Below, one piece after another: positions 1 through 22,900 of a stretch of 64,000 bases of DNA. The notes below the pieces were generated by a model. That model made no database searches and was not told the DNA's origin. It worked only from the letters and a program-made list of their open reading frames with translations. A program made the position numbers and the translations under genes. This DNA is from Liolophura sinensis (taxonomy: Eukaryota > Mollusca > Polyplacophora > Chitonida > Chitonidae): NCBI RefSeq assembly GCF_032854445.1, contig NC_088295.1, forward strand, positions 34,504,510-34,568,509, given 5' to 3'. Numbering within the stretch: position 1 is the first letter of the stretch; each line of letters starts with the position of its first letter.

Positions 1-369
1 TAAATTTTGTTTGAAAATGTAAATTCTGGATAAGTTGTTGTACCAGCAATTTGAGCTAAAATAATGGAAAGAGCATACCAAAGTTATTGAAGTTTTGACT
101 TAAAGTCTAAGATCACCTTGTGCTCCCAGGGCTAGCATTTTTAGAATGATGTAAAATGGCAATCAAACATTACCGATGATTTTGTAGGTTATGTTTATGT
201 ACCTATAAGACACAGCTATATCAATATTGTCAGCTTAGCTTACTTCAGTACAGTGTGTGTAGTGGCTATGATTTATCAGACTCTGTATGTTGAAACTTGC
301 TCAAAGTTTGTTGGATGACTATTTCCTAACATCACAAAGCACTCCTGCAATCTTGATTCCTTTTTTCAG

Positions 370-1104
370 GAAGGTGGACAGTAAGATTTTAACTATTCTC
401 CGGCAGCGAAGACAGGAATGTGAGGCCTATGAAGGACCAGATGCTCCGAAAAAGTGCCAGAAGTTTGTGAAGGATTTGGCAGATGCAGAGGAAAACTGGT
501 TTATTAAATGTAAGTCGATGTTAATTGTGAACTTGAAAAATGTTTTTACCTTTTACCAGTTCTATACTCTTCTGTCATTTAGTTAAGTTCGAGGTCATTG
601 ATGTAAGTAAACAATATTATTGACCCTTGCTCAGGATTAATGATACTGAAGTTATGTAGATTCAGCTGGTCAAATTTGCTAGGACTGTGAAGATCTAAGA
701 CTCTTTGTTAACTTTCTTCCGTACTTGTACCTGTCTTCAAGCAATGTGGCCATCTCCTGTATATGCGTCCAGAGTGCCAGACAAGTTTGAAAGTTGAGAA
801 TTCTGTGATGTTAAACTGAACATTTTTTTTTTATAAACTTGTAAAATGTTGTGCACTGCCTGCAAAACCTTGTTGGGAAGGTTGGATGTCAGAAATGGAT
901 TTAAATGGGAGTGTGTAGAATTCTGTTTCTTAGTGGCAAGTGTTTTTTTGTGACTGCTGTAGTAAATCCTGTCATGTTTTCTGTTCAGATGGAGACCTGG
1001 GTGTATCTGCCACAGTTACGGATGCCTATATGAAGCAGAAGCACCGGCTGATCTGGGAGAGAAGACATGGCAAGGACAAGATGAGATCTGCACATCTAAC
1101 CTGA
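370..1104 (+). CDS. NDUFB10: NADH dehydrogenase 1 beta subcomplex subunit 10 (complex I), last two coding exons
   Basis: NDUFB10 is an accessory subunit of mitochondrial complex I, on the intermembrane-space side of the membrane arm. Two exons are visible: 370-509 (acceptor ends ttttttcag, donor gtaagt at 510) and 989-1104 (acceptor ctgttcag, stop TGA 1102-1104). Joining them restores the split Tyr codon and reads WFIKYGDLGVSATV. The first exon starts KVDSKILTILRQRR and holds a Cys-x11-Cys pair (ECEAYEG...KKC) with the same spacing as I recall for the human protein. The end reads AYMKQKHRLIWERRHGKDKM, similar to the human C-terminus. About the first 100 residues must lie in exons before the window, so the gene is partial here. 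An AATAAA at 1292-1297 is a likely poly(A) signal. The family call is from memory of the human sequence but is consistent over the whole visible part. Confidence 0.88.
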
Positions 1105-1291
1105 TGTAATCTTATGCACTAGATTCAGTCATATAGTGCTATTTCTAATGGATAGTTTTGTTGTGCATTAGCTACTGTAGGGTGTTATTACTGAGCCTGT
1201 TCATCCAGGATAAAACTAATGAAGTTGTTCATCAGTCATAATATCTCAGCTGCCACAGTTCTGTTTGTGCTTATTTCTTTCTAGTTATGTA

Positions 1292-1297
1292 AATAAA
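1292..1297 (+). other. Poly(A) signal of NDUFB10
   Basis: AATAAA lies 188 bases after the NDUFB10 stop, in AT-rich sequence followed by a T-rich stretch. It gives a 3' UTR of roughly 0.2 kb. Confidence 0.6.
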
Positions 1298-2380
1298 AAT
1301 ACAGAATTTGTTGACTTTTTCTTGTAGTCAGCTCTGTTGGACATTACTGCAACCTTGAGTGATGTAAGCGTGTGAAGTTTGGAATGTGATGGGCATGTTG
1401 CTTAGTGCATTGTACTGACAACTGGCTATGTGTCTTATAACCATAAAAGCGAAACCAATGGGAGACTTGAGCCACACTCTAGAAGGTCCAAATGAGAGTA
1501 TAATGCACCATTTTCTTGCATGAAAGGAAAGAACAAATGAGTTCACAGCTTTGGACTGTTGATAAAGGCAAGAAGGAGTTTTAAGACTTTCCCATTGTTT
1601 CACAACTTGGACTGATTGTCTATGTACTCACAAATAGTGTGAGTACATAGTGTGAGTACTCACAAATAGTGTGAGTACATAGAAAATTGTTCCAGGATCT
1701 ATTGATATGATTTTCCCATACAGGTACTCCCAGTCACAGCAATAGCTAATCTGACATTTCTATATGAACATGTCACAATTCAGATAAATTATTTCTTCGT
1801 GTATTTTTTTGTAACGTCGCCCGATTGACCTCGGACCAGAGGGACACACATGTGAACGACCATATAACAGACTGACAAACTTCTCAGTTTATATACTTCT
1901 GATAGTGTTTGATTAAAATTCTGGACAAAAAGATTTGCAAACATTTTTGTTATTATCTTAGGTTGTGAGGACTGCTTTACGTTGTTGTAAGTAGTAAAGG
2001 GTTGACGGCTTGTAAGTCTTGTCAGGATAAACTTGATGAAATGCAAGTCTGGTTGTCTCGGTCAGCTGACACTTTGTTCCTGCCATGACCGGTTGGTCAT
2101 TGACCCAGCGAGGGTTATCTTCAGGAATATTTTGCTTTTTAAATAGACATAATTTGTCAACTTGGGCCCTCTTCATAAATCAAGTTTTCGTACCTTTTCT
2201 CGTAAATGCTGTCCTCTTATGGTACTATAACCTAGACAACATCTGTTACGAAAAAAGTTACGAGAAATAGGACTTACGAGGTTTTGTGAAAGTGGTCCTT
2301 TTACTTTTGGACTTCTGACCAAAGACAACTCAGGTCCCATAAGATGAATGATTAGCACAAATAAGTAACAGAAAGGCAGA
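1298..2380. other. Intergenic spacer between convergent NDUFB10 and MELK
   Basis: No coding exon is supported. It holds the hairpin repeat at 1620-1682. Around 2195-2266 a pair of short inverted arms (tttctcgtaa and ttacgagaaa) suggests an old repeat fragment. Confidence 0.4.
1620..1682. repeat. Duplicated perfect-hairpin repeat
   Basis: A 13-base arm (ctatgtactcaca, 1620-1632), a 5-base loop and the exact reverse complement (1638-1650) form a hairpin. A second copy of most of the unit follows at 1651-1682. It lies between the two convergent genes, just past the NDUFB10 poly(A) signal. Confidence 0.75.
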
Positions 2381-3295
2381 CAAAATCTTGACACATTTAT
2401 TACAAATGATATATCAACAAAGCCAGCATGTAGATAAATTTACAATCACATGTATGGTCTTTTCAGTAAAATAAGATAAGCTCATGGTGTAGTCAAATAC
2501 ATTTTAATATTGCTTCATCCAAGAGAGCACAAGACAAGAACTCAATGCTTGTCCATGCCTTATTTTATGATAAATACACTGTTACTGGGACAAAAAAAAA
2601 TCTCCCATAATAAAATGTCGGTTTGCCTTAAAAATTACTTGCCTGAAATGAACTGGACAGGGTTGTATGGCATGATTGGATATGATCAAAATTCTGCACA
2701 GCTGATGAGACTTTACAGATAAAATCATGAGCTTATCTTTGTAATTTAAAAGGGGATTATTTACAAATATATACACATCACAGAGTTGAGATACATGAAC
2801 AGAGAATGATAGGTGTACGTCTTCAAGATGGCAGCTGGAAACTGACTGGAATGAATGGATAAAAGAACCGACAAGATTGAATATCATATGATTGTCCTGG
2901 ATTAAAATGTGTGTACATATAAAAACAAACAAAAAAAAAAAAACTGCAACCAATGAACTGTGCCTAATTCTAAAGACACCTAATGAAGCTTAATAGTTTA
3001 AAACATGAATCCTGACCCTGGACACTCATCCACTTCGCAGGCAATTCAAGATAAAAATGTAGCAAAATAGCACAGAAGTTTAAATTTATCAAAGGGAGAA
3101 AAATGTGGTAAGCACAGAAATGTTGTAGATGCATCGATAAGTTATGTTGGGAGTCTTTTCAAGTGTTTATTTAGCACAATGACGTATCGCCATGTAATAA
3201 ATTACTGTCATCCCAACAAAGCCTCTGGGTGTATTATGGCATGAAGGGCCAGCAGTCAGAGTTCAACGCCTGACCAGATGAGGTGGCTTCAGTAT

Positions 3296-3296
<1 letters not shown>
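2380..3296 (-). other. MELK: Probable terminal 3' UTR exon of MELK with poly(A) signal
   Basis: On the - strand a good acceptor (ctgttctctttcag) ends at 3297, so an exon would begin at 3296. The strong donor TG|GTAAGT at 3789/3788 faces it across a 492-bp intron. The exon's first base completes a TGA stop. AATAAA on the - strand (TTTATT at 2396-2401) would end the transcript. No open frame continues through this exon, so it is read as untranslated. Confidence 0.55.
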
Positions 3297-14329
<11,033 letters not shown>

Positions 14330-14396
14330 CTTGTGGAGGGAACGTGAACAAGGGAGCTCTGCACAGTTGTAACACCACTATCTCATAGCAACACGC

Positions 14397-16543
14397 CTGT
14401 AACACATATACAAAATGCTGTCTAAAATATGACAAGATCATAAAACCACACATGCAGCATTAAAAGTATGTGAAGCTCGAACATCAACAGTAATAAGTCA
14501 AGGTGTAATCATTTCCAATCTCATAAATAAAAACAAACCCAACCATAACAAACTTACAAACATGAGTTGTGGAAGTACCATCAGAACAAAAAATTGAAGG
14601 AAACTGTTTGCTTTTTCCCATTACCATGACATCAATGTTAAATTTACCTGGTTTACTACCGATCTTAAACTTTTCTGTGCAGGTGGTTGAATAACCACCT
14701 GTCACTTTTCTTTGGTATATACATGTACATGTATAGCTACCCTGTAAAACTAATGGCCTTGATCCATTAGCTTTGTCTAGTCAACAAGAAATTCTGGAGT
14801 TCTAATCAGCAGCAGGCCAATGATGAAGCAAAACAATATATCTACATCTTGACAAAGACTGGTTACAATTGCAATTAACTCAAAGGGCCTCCACAGCTTA
14901 AATGACAAACTTATGAGGGCGTGAAATCAATTTGTTAAACTACACATTAAGTGCAATTAACAATCTCCATATCACCAGGTATCCTGGTAAATTACAGCTA
15001 TACACAAAGGGCTCTACAAAAGCTTTGACAACAAAGCCATTGTGTCATGGTGGTCAGATGTAATCTTTTTTGTACAGTTTAATCAAAAAAAAAAAAAAAC
15101 GGCAGCATGTGGGAAGCCCCGGGAAGACTTCGAGAATTGCCTGCCTCAAAAAACACAGACTTGTTACAAAGCTGTGCAATATTTTAAAAAGAAAATATTA
15201 TTTCATGCCTTGGGCCCTGAACTTTGAAACAAGAAATCAAGTGTGAATGGGCCACTAATGCAATGCTGGAAGAAACACAAGGGCCAGAAAAAAAAAAACA
15301 CTATACAGGTCTTGATTATCCAATGTCTGCATGCCTAAAGAAAGTAGTTTTAGCTACTGTGGTTGCACTTGAGCAAGTGGGATTTTCAATGGTCGCCCAA
15401 GGTCAAAAAGAAAAATCAATCCCTGCTATATAACTGATGTAAAAGCAAGAATCAAAAGTAAAGGAAAACTGCAGAGCGAAGAGAGGACTGTGCCTCCACA
15501 CCTTGCTAGGTACCCGTCATCCGGATTCTAGGAAAAAGCTAACTATAAAAAGTAACAAGGGGTGGATTCAAACAGGCAATCTCATGCCATCATGAAAGAA
15601 TTCAGTAAATAATATACGAAAATGATACTTGTAGCCATGGAGAGATGATATACAGAAAACTAATTATATTCGAATGAATACTTCAATAGGCTTCTGTAAC
15701 CAGCAGTCGTGATACAAAATCCTCAAACAGCACAACTGTTTAGTAAGAAGCTGAATTAAAACTACCCTGACATTTTGCTATCACACTACGCTGTCTGCAG
15801 TGTAAGAGAATCAACTCTCCATAACTGCATAACCATACCTTGCCAAACTTGCCAGAAGTTCGAATTCAAAATTCGAGTTCAAAGCTCCATCGATTCAAAA
15901 GATTTAATGGCTGATTATTGTTAAAATAGGCTTAACCAATGTATGCTTTGACATGTCTACAGTTTGGATGACTTCAGGAATTAGTTCACACCAAATAAAA
16001 AGTGAAATTTTCCCTGTGGAGTTCAACAGAATTGAAGCTGAGCTCTGCCTTTACAGGTCAACTTGGCTTTGATAGGTTCCAGTGATACTTCAAAGTGCAC
16101 ATTCCACAAAACTGAAAGTCATTAAAAGGTGCCCATTCAAAGCCATAACTAACTTCCTGGAGAAGGGCAAGAGGAGAGGGAAGAACTACATCAGTCAAGA
16201 AAATAAATTTTTGCAAATGGACAAACACAAGAACTTGAGAGTTTGTGAAAACCATCACTTGTATGGATATGGATTCAAGTATCAGTTTAAAAACAGTAAT
16301 CATATAAAAGTAAACACCATATAATCATATCAAGATGAATATTAAAATTCAAACCACTGGCACTACAACAGTACATGGCTGAATCGGGAGTCGGCCTGAG
16401 ACCAACTCACTCACTGACTCACCAACTGCATCACTTCGGTCACCAATTTTGTTTAAGCCTTCCTAGCCTGGTCGTTTGTTTCTTCGACAAAATAAGTCTT
16501 GAGGTATTTGGGCTGTGGGCTGTGCATAAGTCACTTAGAAATA
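14397..16543 (-). other. Upstream intron/5' region of MELK
   Basis: No coding exon supported. An acceptor (tatgtgttacag) at 14397 implies at least one noncoding exon further upstream. The sequence is otherwise unique, with short A runs near 15085 and 15290. Confidence 0.4.
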
Positions 16544-16904
16544 CTTACATGGAGTTCTGCATTTGATGACGAGAAATTTGCCAGGGATTTCTTTCAAACG
16601 GTTGCTACATTGACCTGCTTTCTCCCTTTCAACATGTCCCTCCAAAATTTCAAACCACGTTTTCCCAACTGACCAATCAGTTTAAAACACTAGCTCTGTG
16701 TTTCCAGGCCGTTGTTTCGTATCATGGTTCGTACATTTCTAGGTCATCATATTTATTCCATATATTTGCTAGATAATCTGTTTAAGTGTATACAGTTACA
16801 TATAAACTACGGGTTTCAAGATTTGCCGCATTAAATGTCATAGTGAATGTTCCTGCTCTTGAATTACGTCTCTCCGCTAGAGCTTAGAGTTTACGAAACT
16901 TTCA
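16544..16904. promoter_or_regulatory. Candidate bidirectional promoter between MELK and the RS-rich gene
   Basis: The interval separates the + gene start (16905) from a strong - strand donor (CAT|GTAAGTAT at about 16548) that could end a noncoding first MELK exon. A CCAAT box is at 16673-16677. Two TTCAAA motifs (16593-16598 and about 16649-16654) read TTTGAA on the - strand, like the cell-cycle CHR element. No TATA box is evident. Inferred only from motif content and gene order. Confidence 0.35.
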
Positions 16905-19900
16905 ATGGATCTATGTCAGCATGTGCGAGAGAAAATGAAAATGGCTTCCGGGGACGAGGTAAATTGTGTAAACTTGGGAATTGTTTTGGCTAAGAGTGTT
17001 GAACGTTGTGAGTTAATCGCATGATTTGGTGTACGTGATTATATGGAAATGTAGTGTTACAAAGTAGAAACTGCCATTGTAGTTGAGATGTTAATATTTA
17101 GAAAGTATGCGTATTCAAAGAAAATGTGTTGCCTGTGTAATGTGTTGGCCACTCTTTCAGTCTCAGTCCATGACTTTGTGATTGAACTAAAGACAACAGC
17201 TGAATTCAAGGCCGTAAATACAGTATACTATAGGGTATTATATTATTTGTAAATACACCCTATGAAAGCACCCCAGTTTTGTATGTAAGATTCCCTATAA
17301 ACTTTCGCCGTCATGTGACTGAAAAATTGTTATTTATTTATTTATTTATTTGATTGGTGTTTTACGCCGTACTCAAGAATATTTCACTTATAGGACGGCG
17401 GCCAGCATTATGGTGGGAGGAAACCGGGCACAGCCCGGGGGAAACCCACGAACATCCACAGGTTGCTGGCAGACTTCCCACGTACGGCCGAGACTCCTGG
17501 GTCATTACGCTGTGCTAGCGCCCTAACCGACTGAGCCATGGAGGCCCCGAAAAATTGTTAAGTACGACGTTAAACCCCAAGGACTCACTCACTCACTATA
17601 AACTTTGATATTATTTACTTGAAAAAGGTTTTAGTTCTCACACATCGTAATATTTTAATTGCCATACCCTTGAAAGTAGACAGAAAAGTAGCCTAGACTG
17701 AAAGATCCATAGTTTCAGAATGTAACTCTCACATTGAGGAACATGAAGTGCTGGGAGAGTTACGGAGAGAAACTGCTTCTGATGTGTCGGATCGACAGTA
17801 AATGTTCACTGCATCTTCACGTGCACATTAAAATTGCCCCAGTGTAAGCCGACGTCAACTGAGTAATCAAAATCAACTAACCTAATGTGAGTCTCTCCAG
17901 ACCAAAAACGATCCATGACAACCACACAAATCCAGTAAATAAATACATTTTCAGGCACTACACACACTGTGGCCACCATCTGGCTCTGATAGTCCTGCGT
18001 ACAAGTCACGTGATCGATGTGAGCGTAGAAAGAAATCAGGTCGTTTAAGGGAGGTAATACCTATGGCAGTCATTATAGTAACACTAGACAGGTCTGGTCA
18101 CCCATTTGGCTGGCTGGCTGGCTTCCATTGACATCATATGGTGCTAGTCGCTTCAGTCTCGCAAGTGATCAAAATGGTTACAGAGGTTTACAGCCATAGT
18201 GGGGGGTAGTGTCTGAAAATTTGAGCAGTTGTCATGGATCACATTTGGTTCGGCAAGAATCAGAACAGGTTAGTTGATGATGAGGACCATTCGGTTAGTG
18301 TCTATTTATGGTTGAAAAATTTTATTCATAATGCATGTGTGAAGATGGGGTAAATGTTGTTTACTGTTGAACCGACTCATTACAAGCAATTTCTCTCCAT
18401 TACTCTCCCAACACTTCATGTTGCACGGTGTGAGAGTTACATTCCACAACTAAATGATCCAATGTTATGTTGAGCATCCAACAGGTAGCAAAGCTGGCTT
18501 TCTGGTGCCACCATCAGGCCATTGACCTGTGAGGTCACATGTTGAAATCCAGCTCTCTTTGTTTTGGCCGTGAGGTTTAAGTCAGCAAGTTTGTCAGGTA
18601 CCTGGGTAAAGTCGGCGGTTTACGCAAGTCATTCTGATTTCCTCCACCCATAAACCAAACTGCTGTCATAAGTGAAAAATTCTCTAAAAACAGTCAATCA
18701 GTTGATACAAGAGGTAGCTCTCTGTACCTCCCTTTATTATTGTATTGCAAGGGGAGAGTGTAAACGGCTGTACGGTTGACATGCTTGCCTTATAGTTGTG
18801 CAGCCACATGAGGTGTTAATTTAATTACTTTCCCGAAAATGGAATCCTAATTCCATTGATCCTAGGATATTTAGTGGAAGTATGGGAAGGCATCAAGTTT
18901 CATAAAGCCTACTTGACTTCCATTAATATGACATATTCTCATCAAAATTAGGTGATTTACTCCGGGCATTCTGCTTTTCTCTACCCATATATCTGACTGT
19001 GAACACAGTAGTGAAAAAATCTTGCATATGGTGTTAGACACATTAAATCTTGAGATATATTGGATTACAATCCGACCATGCGTTTGAAGGTCTGCCAGCA
19101 GTATGTGGATGGTCATGGGTTTCCACCGATTTCCTCCCACCATAATGCTGATTGCCATTGTGTGAGTGAAATATGCTTGAGTATGGCGTAAAGCACTAAT
19201 CAGATAAATAAATAAATAAGAATAACACTGTAGCTAGTTCAATAATGTGAATAGCCGAAAGATTTGCCTTTCTGTCCTGCAACAACGCAAAACTTATTTC
19301 CAGGCTTGGTAATCTGATATACTGGTGCTTCATTTAGCTGTGGAGACATTTTGAAATGAAATAAATGTGGTGCATCCTAACACTACGGCAAGCAAATGAT
19401 ATACTGTTTAAGCTTCCTTTGATGGGAAAGCTAATTACAATGTCCAGAACTTGTCAGAATAGTGTGCTTTGTTTGGATCTTGTAATGTATCTGCATCGTA
19501 AGAAACCACATTAATTGTTAATTTTTCATATTGTATTATGAATACATTGTTTTTCTCTATTTTTTTCTTCATAGGATGATGATTTGGAAGCCTTGCGTTT
19601 TGCCGTCCTGGCCTCCATGAAACCTGTAAGTTACTCCACATATTTTTTGTTGTATGTATAAAGCTGATGAGTGGTCTTGTGTTTTGTTTTGAACATTTGT
19701 TCATGTACCAACAACAGATTGATTTGTACGAGTAAGCCAGGTCCGAGTCTCCCGTTGCTTCCCAATAAACCCCAGTCTACATGGTGATGTTGTTATCTGA
19801 ATATGAACTTGATGTAAAATGTCTTTGGTTTTAATGTCAAAATTACTGATGACATATTTTATTAAGACTTCCCTTTTAGAGGGCAGAACTCCTATTATAG

Positions 19901-22900
19901 TTGCACTGACATTGTATTGAGTTATGATTGACATTCATGTATCCATCTGTAGCAACTTAACACTTAGAACTCCATCAAAACAAAGACTGTTATACTAGTA
20001 TTTGCTTTGTACAAAGTAACAACTGGGAATGGTGAAAAGTAGCAGTCATTTATATTTTGACTCTTCCTAAACAGAGGGTTGAAGATAAAGATGAAACATC
20101 AAGGGATGGAGGCAGTGACACTGAGGAGGACCCAGAGTTAGCTGCCCTTAGAGCTGCAGCACTGAAAACCAAGGGACAGAACTCCTCCAGTAACAGAATT
20201 GTACAAAGTCCAAAGGTGAGTTGTGCACAGAACATACTGAGTGTAAATGAGGTATAGTGGTTTTCTTTTTGCGAATGTGATATAATGGTAGATAATTCAA
20301 GTGTAAGACATTACATGTTTCTGTGTCGGTTCCTAGGTTATAAATTCAAGGAACCGAAAAGTCTGTTTCCCACAAAAATTGCTTGGCTACTCACTCACTG
20401 AAGTAAACGCTGAACAGTAATCCTTAGTTAACATTGGACAGAGTTAATTGTCCGAAGACCTGAGTTAAGAGCCCTAAATATACTGTGGCCAAGGTGTCAC
20501 TAGACACTTGTACTTTGGTGCCACAAGTGGCCTCACAAAAAATTGGTCTTTTTGAATCTCTGTGTGTACAGTGGGCCTGCAATGCTATCTGCCACAGTGG
20601 ACAGGAAGTAGTACAGCCGATGAATCCTTGGTAGGACCAAGGAACATCTGTTTCATATGAAATCAGTATTCTGAGATTGGTTTGATTGCATGCCTGTTGT
20701 GGAAGTTGTATTTATCACATGTTGCAATGTACGCTTCAAGTAGGGGAGATAACTCAAACTGACAAATTCAGAGTACCCAGTTCTGTCCCAAATTTTATTC
20801 ATAGTTTGCACTCATATACCTCAATCATTCAGTGACAGTTCATACATTTTAAACAGAAAGGTTGAGGGATTATGGTAATTTTTACTTTACAAAGTAAGTG
20901 GAACAGAGATCTGGAAGAAACACCAAACACCAAAATTTATTTGATGAAATGCCGTTAATACTAAAATTATTACATAACAGAAATTGTTGGGAAGCGAAAA
21001 AACATTTGCCATTGTTTCACAGGTGAAAAGTACATGAAAGGAAAACAGCGTTTGCGGGCAATTGTGAAATGCTCTTGTCTGTGTACAGTAGAGCTATATT
21101 TATACACCATATCCACGTCTCATTTTGTTGAAATGTTGTGACTACATTGCCTTCACTGTAGTCCTCTGTTTTTAATCGTCTGATGACTTTGCTTACAGTT
21201 TCCACAACCTATTCCTCAGCAAAACAGTGCACCAATAGTCACACACCATTTCTCACGAGGGAGAGGGCATGGCAGGGCCCGCGGACGAGGTCGGGGGTTA
21301 CGTGGGGCAGGCCGTGGTGGCATGGCACCTAACACCTTTCGTGGGGGTAAAGCTGGCAGTAATCTGATCGTCATTAACACTGTCCCAGAAGAAGACCCTC
21401 TGTCAGGGACAGAGAACAGAAAACAGATCCCCAACTCCCATAAAGAAATATCCTCCAACAATGTGTTTCTGAGGCCTCAGGATAAATGGGCGAGCTCTGT
21501 CTCTGATAGCAACAGCGGGACATCATCCCCAAATAGATCCAAAGGTATTGTCTTCACATTACCAAAATATATAAATACATAGAATACAGTTCAAACCATT
21601 AATCATTTGAATGAATAGAAAGAAGACATAGTATGAGCTGGATATTGCCCTCTATCTGAACGGGTAGTGTTAAGTGTGTGCCAATTCCTGAATTCTGTTA
21701 CATGTGAATACATTTGTTGAATGACGTTTATTTTTTGACATTTTCTGTTTGCAGTTCCCAACAAATTCAGCCGTATTGATTCTAGTGGAAGTGATGATTC
21801 AGATAGCGAGTCTGATTTTGACGAGTTGGTGCCAGGAGAGGATGTTGAGAGTGATTCAGAGAAAGAGGACGATCAGTTGAACGTTGATATTTCAGATAAG
21901 GAAGGAAATGAATGTGAGGATGAACTGGGCGGAGAAGAAGTGGCAGGTTATGAAAATGGTCAAAGTTCAGAAAGTGAAAGTGGAGACCAAACTGAGAAAG
22001 AGACTGAGGGCAGTTCAGATGTGAATTTTCAGAAATCTGATAATTCAGAAAGTGAAGAAGCTAGAACTAGTAATGTTTCCTTAAACATTGGTGCAGGTAC
22101 TGATACTAATAGTAATACAGAACCTGGCTCAGAACGTTGTCGAATTGTCCAGTTTTCTCATACAGATCAAAGTGTGAAACAGCAACACAGTCCTGAGGAT
22201 TCTAGGGCTGTGGTTTCCCCACCTAAAGTACAGACAAATAAAGTACAGAGTGCAGAAAATGTGGTGAAACCTGTTAGTACAGGTGTGAGTAATGTGAAAA
22301 GTAGACTGGGACTAAAGCCAAATATTCCAAAAGAAAATGAAAGTTCAGAGCAAAGTGTGTGTAATGTCAGACATCCTGTAAGTGAAGCCATGTCCCCTGA
22401 GGAAAAACAGTTATTTGCTGCACGGCAGAAAAAATTCATGGAAATTATGGAAGTGAAAGACTTGAAGAAGACTGTTTCCTTAAAAGGTATTGTCCCGCCA
22501 AAAAAGCCTAAACAAGATGCTCGTAAAGAGCTACCAAAACAGTACAGACATAAGCGCAACCGGAGTAGATCTAACTCCAGGTCACCATCCGGAAAAGTGT
22601 CCTCCAACCACAGGAAAAGGGAGAGACGGAAACACAAGGAGGCTGAGGCAGGGTCAAGAGTCAAAGGTCAGCGACAGGCCTCCCGGGATTCTGTGAAGTT
22701 AGAGAGAAAGGTCAGGAAGTCTTTGAGCTCTGATAGTGACAGTGACTCGGACAGAAGGTCAGCATCATTGTCTGATAGTAACAGTAGTGACACAGAGGCT
22801 TTAACCTGGCGGTTCAAACATACAGGCAAGTCAGCTCGCACAGAACGGGTGTCCAGCGGGCAGGCGACTTCAGTGTTTGAACGACCCCGTGCAGATATTG

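Noticed and set aside
16905-16958. Later Met codons (16935, 16941) as the RS-rich protein start
   Set aside because: The upstream ATG at 16905 is in frame and in the same exon; the alternatives would only trim 10-12 residues and cannot be excluded, but the longest form was kept.
22167-22664. 165-codon - strand frame rich in Leu, Phe and Cys
   Set aside because: It is the antisense of RS-rich exon 5, whose + strand reading has matching splice sites and phase.
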